A DNA stretch of 34,033 bases from Gemmatimonadota bacterium (GCA_022562295.1 JADFPO010000008.1:1-34033), one strand, 5' to 3'. Numbered from the stretch's first letter, positions 16,174 to 24,624 are shown. The notes: generated by a model from the letters alone, not told the origin. A program made the numbers and translations.

Positions 16174-16834
16174 CGACGATCTCTTGATGCGGAGGTTGAA
16201 CACCCTTGGCCTCAGCGGTGTTCGGATCGTCGAATCCCACGAGAATCAATCGGTCATGGTCAGTTTGACTGCACGGCGCGTACTGCGAGTGCACCGCGCT
16301 TTCACGTACGCGCCGGATTCGGTGCTCCGATCCATCGTGGTGTTTGCCGATCCTCGAACTCGATCGCCACGGCGACGGCGAGCTCAGCGGGTGATTCTGG
16401 CATTTCCGGTGGACGCGTATGTCCGCCCCCGGCCCCGCCGCCGTCCCCGCCGAAAGCGGCCATCCGTCCCGCGGGAGGACCGGCCGATCCTTCAGAGACT
16501 GGCCAAGCTCCACCGAGAGATGAACGAACGCTTCTTCGACGGCGCGCTGTCGCCCATCCGTTTCAGAGTGTCCGGCCGCATGCGGCGGAAATTAGGCGAG
16601 CTGGCTCTCGATCCCACCACCGACCGCCCGCTCGAGATCGCCATCGGTCACGTCCACATCCAACGAGACGGCTGGCGGGAGGTCGAGCACACGCTGCTGC
16701 ACGAGATGATTCATCAGTGGCAAGCGGAGAGCGATCTTCCGGTCGACCACGGTGCTATCTTTCGGAGGAAGGCACGCGAAGTTGGCGTAGCGCCGCGTGC
16801 AATGCGGGACATCGGTCGCTCAAGACTACAGTAA
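16145..16834 (+). CDS. SprT-like zinc metalloprotease domain protein
   Basis: 229 residues from GTG 16145, with an alternative ATG at 16187. The C-terminal half holds the gluzincin site HTLLHEMIHQWQAESDLPVDHGAIFRRKA: HExxH plus a third histidine followed by F, the arrangement seen in SprT-like/WSS1-like proteases. Upstream, LAKLHREMNERFFDGALSPIRFRVSGRMRRKLGEL fits the SprT fold. The N-terminal region ends in a strongly basic linker (RPRPRRRPRRKRPS) that may bind nucleic acid. In eukaryotes the family cleaves DNA-protein crosslinks; bacterial roles are poorly known. The overlap with the phosphoesterase gene suggests coupling. Confidence 0.85.
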   Translation: MHQSQQELFNDDLLMRRLNTLGLSGVRIVESHENQSVMVSLTARRVLRVHRAFTYAPDSVLRSIVVFADPRTRSPRRRRAQRVILAFPVDAYVRPRPRRRPRRKRPSVPREDRPILQRLAKLHREMNERFFDGALSPIRFRVSGRMRRKLGELALDPTTDRPLEIAIGHVHIQRDGWREVEHTLLHEMIHQWQAESDLPVDHGAIFRRKAREVGVAPRAMRDIGRSRLQ

Positions 16835-16849
16835 AAAAAGGATAATTGC

Positions 16850-18031
16850 ATGCCGTTCCATGGCGTCGATTTCTTGGGAATTGATTCGCTCTTCAATGAA
16901 GAAGAACTCGCCGTGCGCGACACCGTGCGCCGTTGGGTCGATGACGCTGTGATGCCGATCATCGGGGATCGGTACATAGCGGGAGAGTTCCCTCAGGAGC
17001 TGATAGGACAGATGGCCGAGTTGGGTTTGTTCGGGGCAAACCTCCCGGAGAAATACGGGTGTGCGGGTCTCAACAACGTTGCCTATGGCCTTATCATGCA
17101 GGAACTCGAGCGCGGCGACAGCGGCATCCGGTCGTTCGCTTCGGTGCAGGGAGCGTTGGTCATGTATCCCATCTACATGTTTGGCAATGAGGAGCAAAAG
17201 AAGGAATGGCTCCCGAAGCTGGCGAGTGGCGAGGTGGTGGGATGTTTCGGTTTGACCGAGCCGGATTACGGATCGAATCCGGCGGGCATGATCACCACGG
17301 CCAGGGAAACGGATGCCGGATGGACGCTGAACGGAACCAAGATGTGGATCACCAACGGGTCCACCGCACAAATGGCGATTATTTGGGCAAAGACCGGCGA
17401 TCTGGACGATCCCGGCAGCATTCGCGGGTTCATCGTTCCGACCGATGCGAAGGGGTTCACGTCGAAAGATCAGAAAGGCAAGATTTCGCTGCGCGCCAGT
17501 GATACCAGCGAGCTTGCGCTCGAGGACGTTTGTATTCCGCGTGATGCGGTGTTATCGGAGAGCGCAGGAATCAAGAGCCCGTTGATGTGCCTCACGCAAG
17601 CACGGTACGGCATTGCGTGGGGCGCGGTTGGGGCGGCGATGGCGTGCTACGACGAGGCTTTGAACTACGCCAAGACGCGAATGATATTCGACAAACCGAT
17701 CGGATCCTTCCAGTTGCAGCAGCTGCGGCTGGCTGACATGCTGACCGAGATCACCAAGGCGCAACTGCTTTGCGTCCAACTGGGCAGGTTGAAGGATGCC
17801 GGAACCATGCGGCCAGAGCAGGTGTCGCTCGCCAAGCGGAACAACGTCAACATCGCGACCGATATCGCACGCGAGGCACGGCGGCTTCTGGGAGCAAACG
17901 GTATCTTGGCCGAGTACCAATCGATGCGGCACATGACGAACTTGGAGAGCGTATATACCTACGAGGGCACGCATGACGTGCACACGCTCATCCTAGGAAA
18001 AGCGGTGACGGGGATCAGTGCCTTTGAGTGA
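16850..18031 (+). CDS. gcdH: Glutaryl-CoA dehydrogenase
   Basis: A 393-residue flavoprotein of the acyl-CoA dehydrogenase family that converts glutaryl-CoA to crotonyl-CoA and CO2 in lysine, tryptophan and aromatic-compound degradation. The glutaryl-specific features are present: SGIRSFASVQGALVM with Arg94 in the position that binds the substrate's terminal carboxylate in human GCDH, and YTYEGTHDVHTLILGKAVTGISAF with catalytic base Glu372. FAD-contact motifs CFGLTEPDYGSNPAG and MWITNGS are intact. The start at 16850 follows an AAAGGA ribosome site. Electrons would pass to the ETF and ETF-QO encoded downstream, which supports the assignment. Confidence 0.94.
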   Translation: MPFHGVDFLGIDSLFNEEELAVRDTVRRWVDDAVMPIIGDRYIAGEFPQELIGQMAELGLFGANLPEKYGCAGLNNVAYGLIMQELERGDSGIRSFASVQGALVMYPIYMFGNEEQKKEWLPKLASGEVVGCFGLTEPDYGSNPAGMITTARETDAGWTLNGTKMWITNGSTAQMAIIWAKTGDLDDPGSIRGFIVPTDAKGFTSKDQKGKISLRASDTSELALEDVCIPRDAVLSESAGIKSPLMCLTQARYGIAWGAVGAAMACYDEALNYAKTRMIFDKPIGSFQLQQLRLADMLTEITKAQLLCVQLGRLKDAGTMRPEQVSLAKRNNVNIATDIAREARRLLGANGILAEYQSMRHMTNLESVYTYEGTHDVHTLILGKAVTGISAFE

Positions 18032-18497
18032 GAGAACCCTGCTGCTGCGTCTCTTGGATCAAGCCTTCAATCGGCAGGCCTGGCACGGTACTACCTTGGC
18101 CGGCTCACTTCGCGGCGTGACGGTCCAGCAGGCGCTTTGGCGGCCGGATGCGAAGCGCCACAACATTTGGGAACTCACCCTGCACACGGCCTACTGGAAG
18201 TACGCGGTGCGGCGCCGGCTCACGGGTGAGAAGCGCGGGAGTTTTGGTCGAGCCGGGAGCAATTGGCTGAAATTGGTCAAGGTGAAGGATGCGTCCGCTT
18301 GGCGGGACGATGTGGCGTTCTTGAAACACGAACACGCAGCTCTTCGAGCGGTAGTCGCCGGGCTGAGCCCGACCAAACTGTCTGCCAGGAGCGCCACGCG
18401 CCGCTGGCGAAATTCGGAGTTGATTCACGGCGTTGCAGCGCATGACTTGTATCACGCCGGCCAGATCCAGTTGCTGAAGCGCCTTCAACGGCCATGA
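18018..18497 (+). CDS. DinB-fold protein
   Basis: A 159-residue four-helix protein of the DinB/YfiT superfamily. It starts at a GTG 14 nt inside gcdH, so it is likely translationally coupled. The metal-site histidines are visible: NIWELTLHTAYWKYAVRRRL supplies one, and HGVAAHDLYHAGQIQLLKRL supplies the H..YHAGQI pair typical of DinB_2. DinB-fold proteins include thiol-dependent transferases and hydrolases, but most are uncharacterised. The position between gcdH and etfB is conserved only if comparison shows it; here it is simply observed. Confidence 0.85.
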   Translation: MPLSERTLLLRLLDQAFNRQAWHGTTLAGSLRGVTVQQALWRPDAKRHNIWELTLHTAYWKYAVRRRLTGEKRGSFGRAGSNWLKLVKVKDASAWRDDVAFLKHEHAALRAVVAGLSPTKLSARSATRRWRNSELIHGVAAHDLYHAGQIQLLKRLQRP

Positions 18498-18640
18498 GTC
18501 CTTGCCGCCGGCTTGGTCTCGAAGATCGTCGAGCGTCGTTCGGTGAGACCTTCGAGAGCGCCTTCGTGCTAGGCCAGGAGCCGGGGCAGCCGGGGTACCG
18601 CGGAGTCGGGCCGGTTGGTACCTTCCGCAACCATTTCAGG

Positions 18641-18676
18641 CTTGTCACAAGATTTCCTAACCACAAGTAACACTTG
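18641..18676 (+). promoter_or_regulatory. Pair of short palindromes upstream of etfB
   Basis: CTTGT-C-ACAAG (18641-18651) and CAAGT-AAC-ACTTG (18664-18676) lie in the 187-nt gap before etfB, the second overlapping the GGAG ribosome site. They could be an operator or mRNA hairpin controlling the etf operon. No convincing -35/-10 pair was found. Confidence 0.35.
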
Positions 18677-18684
18677 GAGTTACG

Positions 18685-19437
18685 TTGAAGATCGCGGTGT
18701 GCCTCAAGCGGGTGCCGGACACGGAAACCCGCATCAAGATCGGGGCGGATGGAAGGTCCATAGACGAGGATGGCGTCAAGTTCATCCTGAATCCGTACGA
18801 CGAGTACGCCGTCGAGCAAGCACTGCAACTCAAGGACAGTGCGGGGACTGGCGAGGTAACGGCGATCTCCCTCGGCAGCAGCGCGTCGCAAGAGACGATC
18901 CGCACCGCGCTGGCGATGGGAGTGGATCGGGGAATCTTGCTCGAAACCGACGCGCTCCCGCTCGATCCGGTGCCGATAGGCAAGGCTCTTGCAGCGGAGC
19001 TCGGGTCCGGGGATTACGATCTCATCTTCTTCGGCAAGGTCGCGATTGACGACTACAGTCACGCGGTGGGCACCATCGTGTCGGAACTCCTCGGCATTCC
19101 GAGTGTCAGTGCCGTTGGCCGGCTCGAGATCGCGGATGGGAAGGGCACGGCGGAGCGCGAGATCGAGGGGGGCGTGGAGGTCGTCGAGTTTTCCTTGCCG
19201 GCAGTTCTCACGGCGGAGAAAGGACTGAACGAGCCCCGCTACCCCGCTTTGCGTGGCATCATGATGGCGAAGAAGAAACCCCTCGAGATAAAACCCGTAG
19301 AATTGGAAGAGGGTGGGTTGTCGGTGGTGGAGTTGTCGGTGCCGCCGGCCAGACCCGCTGGACGTATCGTCGGTGAGGGTGCGGACGCCGTGCCAGCGCT
19401 CGTCGAAGCCCTTCGTACGGAAGCCAAGGTGATCTAG
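18685..19437 (+). CDS. etfB: Electron transfer flavoprotein beta subunit
   Basis: A 250-residue protein from TTG 18685, 7 nt after a GGAG ribosome site. The N-terminus MKIAVCLKRVPDTETRIKIGADGRSID and the segment FILNPYDEYAVEQALQLKD are diagnostic for EtfB, as is YDLIFFGKVAIDDYSHAVGTIVSELLGIP. The C-terminal RYPALRGIMMAKKKPLEIKPVEL is the usual EtfB recognition-loop region (consensus PRYxxLxxIMxAKKK). With EtfA it carries electrons from acyl-CoA dehydrogenases such as GcdH to ETF-QO. It is the first gene of the etfBA-etfQO set. Confidence 0.96.
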   Translation: MKIAVCLKRVPDTETRIKIGADGRSIDEDGVKFILNPYDEYAVEQALQLKDSAGTGEVTAISLGSSASQETIRTALAMGVDRGILLETDALPLDPVPIGKALAAELGSGDYDLIFFGKVAIDDYSHAVGTIVSELLGIPSVSAVGRLEIADGKGTAEREIEGGVEVVEFSLPAVLTAEKGLNEPRYPALRGIMMAKKKPLEIKPVELEEGGLSVVELSVPPARPAGRIVGEGADAVPALVEALRTEAKVI

Positions 19438-20405
19438 TGTCTAACGTTCTTGCGGTGCTGGAGCAGCGCGCGGGCGCACTCAAGCAAGTCTCGCACGAGG
19501 TGCTGACGGCGGCGCGCGCACTCGCCGACGCTCTGGGTGGATCCGTCGACGCTCTGGTCATCGGCTCGACGGGCGTGGACGCTACCGGGCTCGGCGCGTA
19601 TGGTGCCGATCGCGTCACCTTGGTGGAGGACGAAGAGCTTTCCCTGTACCAGCCGGACGTGTTCAACGAGGTAGTCACCGCGCAGGTCCGTGCGGGCGAC
19701 TATGCCGCGATAATCTTGGCGGCAACCGCGATGGGGAAGGATCTCGCTCCGCGGGTGGCGGCCCGTTTGGACTGCCCGCTGGCGGTCGACGTGACCGCGA
19801 TTGACGGCAGCGGCGGCATTACCGTGACCCGCCCGGCGTATTCCGGTAAGGCTATCTACACCGCTGAGGTCACCGCGACCCCGTGCGTCATCTCAGTCCG
19901 GCCCAACGCGTTCACACCCAGCGAGAACGCGAGAGAAGCCGCGGTCGAGACGAGGCCAGCCCCGCGACCGGATCTGCGCACACGCACGGTGCGTGTGAAC
20001 GAGCCCGCCGGCGAGCGGCTCGACGTGGCGGAGGCATCGATCGTCGTGAGTGGCGGTCGTGGACTCAAGGGGCCCGAGAACTTCAAGCTGGTCGAAGATC
20101 TCGCGGATGCCTTCGGCAACGCGGCCGTGGGGGCATCGAGAGCCGTGGTCGACGCAGGATGGCGGCCGCACGCCGATCAGGTTGGTCAGACGGGCAAGAC
20201 CGTGAGCCCGCAGCTTTACATTGCGGTTGGGATCTCGGGAGCCATTCAACACCTCGCCGGTATGCGGACGTCCAAGGTCATCGTGGCCATCAACAAGGAC
20301 AAAGACTCACCGATCTTCAAAGTTGCCGACTACGGAGTGGTGGGAGACCTGTTTGAGATAGTGCCTCGCCTCACGGAGGAGATCCGAAAAGTCCGCGGAG
20401 GCTGA
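19437..20405 (+). CDS. etfA: Electron transfer flavoprotein alpha subunit
   Basis: A 322-residue protein from GTG 19437, sharing one base with the etfB stop. The N-terminal domain is VLAVLEQRAGALKQVSHEVLTAARALADALGG. The FAD-binding C-terminal domain reads SGGRGLKGPENFKLVEDLADAFGNAAVGASRAVVDAGWRPHADQVGQTGKTVSPQLYIAVGISGAIQHLAGM with DKDSPIFKVADYGVVGDLFEIVPRL, matching EtfA throughout. The GQTGKTVSP loop binds FAD and the pattern is that of ordinary, non-bifurcating ETF. Length and gene order are standard. Confidence 0.97.
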   Translation: MSNVLAVLEQRAGALKQVSHEVLTAARALADALGGSVDALVIGSTGVDATGLGAYGADRVTLVEDEELSLYQPDVFNEVVTAQVRAGDYAAIILAATAMGKDLAPRVAARLDCPLAVDVTAIDGSGGITVTRPAYSGKAIYTAEVTATPCVISVRPNAFTPSENAREAAVETRPAPRPDLRTRTVRVNEPAGERLDVAEASIVVSGGRGLKGPENFKLVEDLADAFGNAAVGASRAVVDAGWRPHADQVGQTGKTVSPQLYIAVGISGAIQHLAGMRTSKVIVAINKDKDSPIFKVADYGVVGDLFEIVPRLTEEIRKVRGG

Positions 20406-20407
20406 CG

Positions 20408-22063
20408 ATGGCGCGTGTGAGGCCCTCGGACACGCAGCCGTTGTTGCCGTTGGATCGCATCATCGTCAGGGATGCGCCGTCCGATGAAAGTATCGAGGTC
20501 GATGTTCTCTTCGTGGGTGGCGGACCCGCGGGTTTGGCCGGTGCCATCGAGTTAGCCCATCTCGTCGAGGCTGATGCCAAGGCGGCGGGCGGCCTGGGCG
20601 AGATCAGCATTGCCGTGCTCGAGAAGAGTGCGGCTCTCGGAGAACACAGCCTCTCCGGGTCGGTGGTGAACCCGATCGCTTTCCGAAGGCTGTTTCCAGA
20701 TCTAAAGGATGAGGACTTTCCGTTCCGCCAGCCCGTGAAGCACGAGGCGGTGTACCTGCTCACCAAGAACCGCTCTTTCCGTTTGCCAACGCCTCCCACG
20801 ATGCGCAATCACGGGAACTACACCGCCTCTCTCTGTGAAATGGTCCGTTGGTTGGGCAAGAAGGCCGAAGAGTTGGGAGTGGACGTGTTCGCTGGGTTCC
20901 CGGCGGAGAAATTGCTCGTGAGCGGCGAACGAGTGATTGGCGTCCGTACTGCTCCCTCCGGTTTGGATCGCGATGGGAGGCAGTCTTCGAGCTACACGCC
21001 CGGCACCGACGTCGTTGCGAGGGTCACAGCCCTTGCGGAAGGGAGTCGGGGTACCCTGGCCGAAGCGTATATCCAGTGGCAGGAGATCAAGTCGGAGAAT
21101 CCCCAGATTTACGCTCTCGGCGTCAAGGAGATCTGGGAGACGAAGAAACCGCTGGACACGGTGATCCACACCCTGGGGTGGCCGCTTCCGGGCGATGCGT
21201 TCGGCGGGAGTTTCATGTACCCGTTGGAGCCCAACGTGGTCGGTCTGGGGTTGGTGGTTGGTCTCGACTACCGGAAGACCAACCTGGACACGCACGGGTT
21301 GCTTCAAGAAATGAAAAGGCACCCCTTGTTCAGGCCGTATCTGGAAGGCGGCGAAATGGTGGAATGGGGAGCCAAGACGATTCCTGAAGGTGGGTTCTAC
21401 TCGCTACCGGACCGTCGTTTCGGACACGGCGTCGTGATTCTCGGTGATTCGGCCGGCTTCGTGAACGTGCCGTCTCTGAAGGGCATTCACTACGCGATGC
21501 AGTCGGGGATATTCGCGGCTCGTACCATCTTCGATGCCCTCAAGAAGGGAGAAACGTCCGCTCCCTATCTGGCGTCGTACGATGAATTGGTACGTGATTC
21601 CTTCATCACCGATGACATCTTCCGTACGCGCAATATGCGGCTGGCGTTCAAGAGCGGTTTTGTGCTCGGAGGATTCAAGTCGGTAATGATGACGCTTACT
21701 GGAGGACGATTATTCGGCAAGCGGATCCCAATAGAGACGGATGCCGACGTTTGGAAGCAAGCCCGCTCACCAAAGGCGTTGCAGCCGGATGGGGAACTGA
21801 CGTTCAGCAAGGTCGATGCGGTGTTCAAATCGGGGAACGCTACACGTGACACGATCCCTTCTCACCTGATCACCGAGGGCGACGTGGACCGGGAGGTGGC
21901 CGAGATGTACGCGAGCATGTGTCCGGCGGGCGTTTACGAACTGGTGGACGGGAAACTCCGCGTAAACGCACCGAACTGCGTGGATTGCAAGGCGACGGAC
22001 GTGTTGGGCCCCCGTTGGATGCCAAGGGAAGGTGGGAGTGGACCTTCCTACAAGAGGATGTAG
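20408..22063 (+). CDS. ETF:quinone oxidoreductase, with an incomplete Fe-S cysteine set
   Basis: A 551-residue membrane-associated flavoprotein that passes electrons from ETF to quinone. It starts 2 nt after etfA with GGAGG upstream. The FAD motif is VLFVGGGPAGLAGAIELAH; other family blocks are GEHSLSGSVVNPIAF, HTLGWPLPGDAFGGSFMYPLE, VGLGLVVGLDYRKTNL and FVNVPSLKGIHYAMQSGIFAA. The C-terminal ferredoxin-like domain reads MCPAGVYELVDGKLRVNAPNCVDCKATDVLGPRWMPREGG. Well-studied ETF-QO enzymes have four cysteine ligands with NCxxCxxCD. Here Cys505, Cys524 and Cys527 remain, but residue 530 is Thr (codon acg), followed by Asp531. The rest of the protein is intact, so it is probably functional with an altered cluster. 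Confidence 0.94.
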   Translation: MARVRPSDTQPLLPLDRIIVRDAPSDESIEVDVLFVGGGPAGLAGAIELAHLVEADAKAAGGLGEISIAVLEKSAALGEHSLSGSVVNPIAFRRLFPDLKDEDFPFRQPVKHEAVYLLTKNRSFRLPTPPTMRNHGNYTASLCEMVRWLGKKAEELGVDVFAGFPAEKLLVSGERVIGVRTAPSGLDRDGRQSSSYTPGTDVVARVTALAEGSRGTLAEAYIQWQEIKSENPQIYALGVKEIWETKKPLDTVIHTLGWPLPGDAFGGSFMYPLEPNVVGLGLVVGLDYRKTNLDTHGLLQEMKRHPLFRPYLEGGEMVEWGAKTIPEGGFYSLPDRRFGHGVVILGDSAGFVNVPSLKGIHYAMQSGIFAARTIFDALKKGETSAPYLASYDELVRDSFITDDIFRTRNMRLAFKSGFVLGGFKSVMMTLTGGRLFGKRIPIETDADVWKQARSPKALQPDGELTFSKVDAVFKSGNATRDTIPSHLITEGDVDREVAEMYASMCPAGVYELVDGKLRVNAPNCVDCKATDVLGPRWMPREGGSGPSYKRM

Positions 22064-22082
22064 GGACCGAGTCTTCACGGTG

Positions 22083-22150
22083 TGTCAGGTGTCAGGTCGA
22101 ACGTTTCGGGGCCGTGGGCCCCGACACCTGATCCCTAGAACCTGACACCT
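22083..22150. terminator. Heptamer-built inverted repeat between convergent genes
   Basis: After the ETF-QO stop come two TGTCAGG units (22083-22096). On the moeA side lie GACACCT, GATCCCT, AGAACCT and GACACCT (22123-22150), also 7-base units. AGGTGTCAGG (22087-22096) pairs perfectly over 10 bp with CCTGACACCT (22141-22150). Within that lies a perfect 8-bp hairpin, TCGGGGCC-GTG-GGCCCCGA (22106-22124). No U-tract follows on either strand. The location between convergent genes suits a bidirectional terminator or 3' end protection. Confidence 0.75.
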
Positions 22151-22192
22151 CTCAACACAAACTGACCAAGCCTCCGGTTCTCAGCCGCCCCA

Positions 22193-23440
22193 TCACCACG
22201 GACATGCCTCCACGTGCCGAGTGTCGTTCAGGATGATCGCGTCCAGCCTTTCCCCGGATTCGACGCGCGGCCGATCTTCCGCGACGATCGCTAGCGCGTC
22301 GGCGTGCATCATCGAGCTGAGGATACCCGATCCCTGAGCCCCGGTAAGCCGGGCTGTCAGCCCGGCTGGCCCGTGCGAGAGTTTGACCCGGAGGAAATGA
22401 CGCAGCGGTGGGCCGAGTGCGAGTGGTTCGGCTAGCGTCACCTCGGTGACACCTCGATATGGCAAAGGGTGTCCCAGCATCGTGCGAATGGCCGGCCGCA
22501 CGAACAGCTCGAAGGTGACCATGGCGCTCACCGGGTTACCGGGAAGCCCGATCCACGGGACACCATCCAGCGCCCCGATGAATCCAAATCCCACGGGCGC
22601 TCCGGGCCGCATGCGGATGCGCCAGAATTTCTGGTCGACCTGGAGGCTTTGCAAGACTCCGTGGAGTAGATCGTGTTCGCCCACACTGATGCCGGCGGTC
22701 GTGACCACGAAGTCGGCGTCCTTCGCCGCCAAGAGTCGTTGGCGCAAGTCGGCCGGATCGTCCTTGGCCACGCCGAGATTCAACGGCTCGGCCCCGGCTT
22801 CGCGGATCAAGGCCATGAGCGTGTAGGAGTTCGAGGAAGCGATCTTTCTCCCGTCGAGAATAGCATCGCGCTCGTCCGCGTCGGCGATCTCGTCGCCCGA
22901 GCCCATGAACGCGACCACCGGCCGGCGGTGCACTGGCGGCTCGAACTCCGCAACCGACGCGAGCATGCCGAGTTGTGCCGGGCCCAGCTGAGTACCGGCC
23001 TGTAGGACGGTGTCACCTCGGTGTACGTCCTCTCCTTCGCGTCGGATGTTTCGACCGGCGTCTCTGGTGTCGTTGACTCGTACCCGCGCGTCGTCGAGCC
23101 GTGTCGTGTCCTCCTGGCGTATTACGCCACCGGCACCGCGTGGGACAGGCGCACCCGTAAAGATTCGGGCGCACTGGCCCGCGCCCAATTCGCGTTGCGG
23201 AAACGCACCCGCGGGGATCTCCTCGATGATCTCGAGTTCGTGTGGCGCCTCGCCAGAAAGATCGCTCGACCGGACCGCGTAGCCGTCCATGGCCGAGTTG
23301 TCCCAAGGGGGCAGATTGAGTGGACTCTTGATGTCGGCGGCGACTACCAGACCGACAGCGTCGGTCAGGGTAACGCGTTCAACCGGAAGTGGTGTGACGG
23401 CCGCGAGGATTTTTTCGGCAGCCGAATGCGGCGTTTCCAC
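22193..23440 (-). CDS. moeA: Molybdopterin molybdenumtransferase MoeA
   Basis: 415 residues from the GTG at 23440, 2 nt after the mobB stop; the 540-codon track ORF extends into mobB and is rejected. The N-terminus METPHSAAEKILAAVTPLPVERVTLTDAVGLVVAADI, the PPWDNSAMDGYAVR motif, GAGQCARIFTGAPVP, and the MoCF-type motifs VVAFMGSGDEI, VVTTAGISVGEHD and WIGLPGNPVSAMVTFELF all match MoeA. The enzyme inserts molybdate (or tungstate) into adenylylated molybdopterin. It is the last gene of the Mo/W cofactor cluster and ends near the heptamer inverted repeat. Confidence 0.95.
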   Translation of the reverse strand: METPHSAAEKILAAVTPLPVERVTLTDAVGLVVAADIKSPLNLPPWDNSAMDGYAVRSSDLSGEAPHELEIIEEIPAGAFPQRELGAGQCARIFTGAPVPRGAGGVIRQEDTTRLDDARVRVNDTRDAGRNIRREGEDVHRGDTVLQAGTQLGPAQLGMLASVAEFEPPVHRRPVVAFMGSGDEIADADERDAILDGRKIASSNSYTLMALIREAGAEPLNLGVAKDDPADLRQRLLAAKDADFVVTTAGISVGEHDLLHGVLQSLQVDQKFWRIRMRPGAPVGFGFIGALDGVPWIGLPGNPVSAMVTFELFVRPAIRTMLGHPLPYRGVTEVTLAEPLALGPPLRHFLRVKLSHGPAGLTARLTGAQGSGILSSMMHADALAIVAEDRPRVESGERLDAIILNDTRHVEACPW

Positions 23441-23442
23441 GA

Positions 23443-23979
23443 CTACGATTCGATGACCATGGCGTTCGACCAGGCCATGCTCGAGATGGTTACCAGCCAA
23501 GCGGTATCGGAAAATCGAAAAACCGGAAAAGGAAACTCGCCGACCCGATCGTCTGTCACCATGGCGAACCAATCGCTGGCGTTCGGACGGGACGGATCGT
23601 AGTGCGGCCGCTCGTGCTCGCTCGGCCGGAACACTTCGATCTTGGGGACGGCGTGGCTGGTGAACCCTTCGGCGATCACGATGTCGGTCCCCTGCATGAA
23701 CTCGCGTGCGAGAGTCACGGGGCCGGATTCCTCTTGCAATCGCTGAAACAGAACGCGCTGGCCGGACGATTCGAGCATGCTCCGGTCTGCCATGCCTTGA
23801 TTGAAGTGGCGCCACGTATCCGTGCCTTCGTGATCCAACGTGGCCGGATGCGTACCGTGTTTCAGCGTGCCGACGCGCTTTCCCTGGCGGGTGTACTCGG
23901 CTGCGAGCGCGACGACGAGGGTCGTCTTACCGCTGTTCTTCTTCCCCACAACCGAGATCAAACGTGTCGGTTTTTCCAC
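23443..23979 (-). CDS. mobB: Molybdopterin-guanine dinucleotide biosynthesis adapter MobB
   Basis: 178 residues from GTG 23979 with a GAGGA ribosome site; the first 42 codons of the track ORF lie inside mobA and are not used. The P-loop LISVVGKKNSGKTTLVVALAAEY, GTLKHGTH and GTDTWRHFNQGM (the D.xR(H/Y)...G segment) and DIVIAEGFTSHAVPKIEVFR are diagnostic for MobB. The GTP-binding protein assists MobA in making the dinucleotide form of the cofactor. It overlaps mobA by 22 nt and precedes moeA by 2 nt. Confidence 0.93.
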   Translation of the reverse strand: MEKPTRLISVVGKKNSGKTTLVVALAAEYTRQGKRVGTLKHGTHPATLDHEGTDTWRHFNQGMADRSMLESSGQRVLFQRLQEESGPVTLAREFMQGTDIVIAEGFTSHAVPKIEVFRPSEHERPHYDPSRPNASDWFAMVTDDRVGEFPFPVFRFSDTAWLVTISSMAWSNAMVIES

Positions 23980-24560
23980 AGTTCCTCGGCGGTTTGGATA
24001 TCGTCTAGAGTGTTCACGTTGAAAAACATCATGCTCGGATCGCCAAGCTGTTCGACCTCCGCGAGAGGCAGCGTGCCGCATCGGACCTGATCGTGGAACC
24101 CGCACGCCCGAAAGTCCTTCTCGTCAAGAGCGTGCTCGATGGGCCCCGTACAGGCGGGGCCATACACGCCGCAAAGCGGCTCCACTCCCAGCGGCCCGGT
24201 GCTTTCAGGCAGGAATACGTCGTTGGCTTCGGCTCCCCGAATCAGTGATTGGAGCAACTCTGGGTGCAAGAACGGCATGTCCCAGGCCACGATGAGGGCG
24301 GGCTCGAGTGAACTGGAGACGACGGTGAAGATTCCTCCCAGACTGCCGCAGTGAGGCCGGACGTCCTTCACGACCGATAATCCCTGCACCCAGTCGCCTG
24401 CGTCGGCCGCGTTGGCGACAATCACAGGATCGCTGCCAACGGCGGTTTGCAGAGCACGCACCGCACGATCCAGCATCCGTTCGCCCCCGATTTCCCAAAG
24501 GCCCTTTGGTTCTCCGCCGAACCGTCTCGCCGCGCCGCCTGCCAGTATCGCGCCTCTCAT
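23958..24560 (-). CDS. mobA: Molybdenum cofactor guanylyltransferase MobA
   Basis: A 200-residue nucleotidyltransferase beginning MRGAILAGGAARRFGGEPKGLWEIGGERMLDRAVRAL, the LAGGxxxRxGxxK GTP-binding signature of MobA. VKDVRPHCGSLGGIFTVV, the metal-binding IVAWDMPFLHPELL, and the terminal FFNVNTLDDIQTAEEL (family consensus NVNTPEDL) confirm it. It attaches GMP to molybdopterin for DMSO-reductase-family enzymes. It follows the ABC ATPase gene by 64 nt and overlaps mobB, so cofactor maturation is physically linked to oxyanion import. Confidence 0.95.
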   Translation of the reverse strand: MRGAILAGGAARRFGGEPKGLWEIGGERMLDRAVRALQTAVGSDPVIVANAADAGDWVQGLSVVKDVRPHCGSLGGIFTVVSSSLEPALIVAWDMPFLHPELLQSLIRGAEANDVFLPESTGPLGVEPLCGVYGPACTGPIEHALDEKDFRACGFHDQVRCGTLPLAEVEQLGDPSMMFFNVNTLDDIQTAEELWKNRHV

Positions 24561-24624
24561 GCCTCACCGTTGTGGTGTCGAGCACTTACGGAATCACATC
24601 CACGCCAAGGAAACTATCGCGGGA

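Noticed and set aside
23441-23815. N-terminal extension of moeA in the ORF track
   Set aside because: It lies within mobB in another frame and encodes Arg-rich sequence without MoeA similarity; GTG 23440 gives the standard length.
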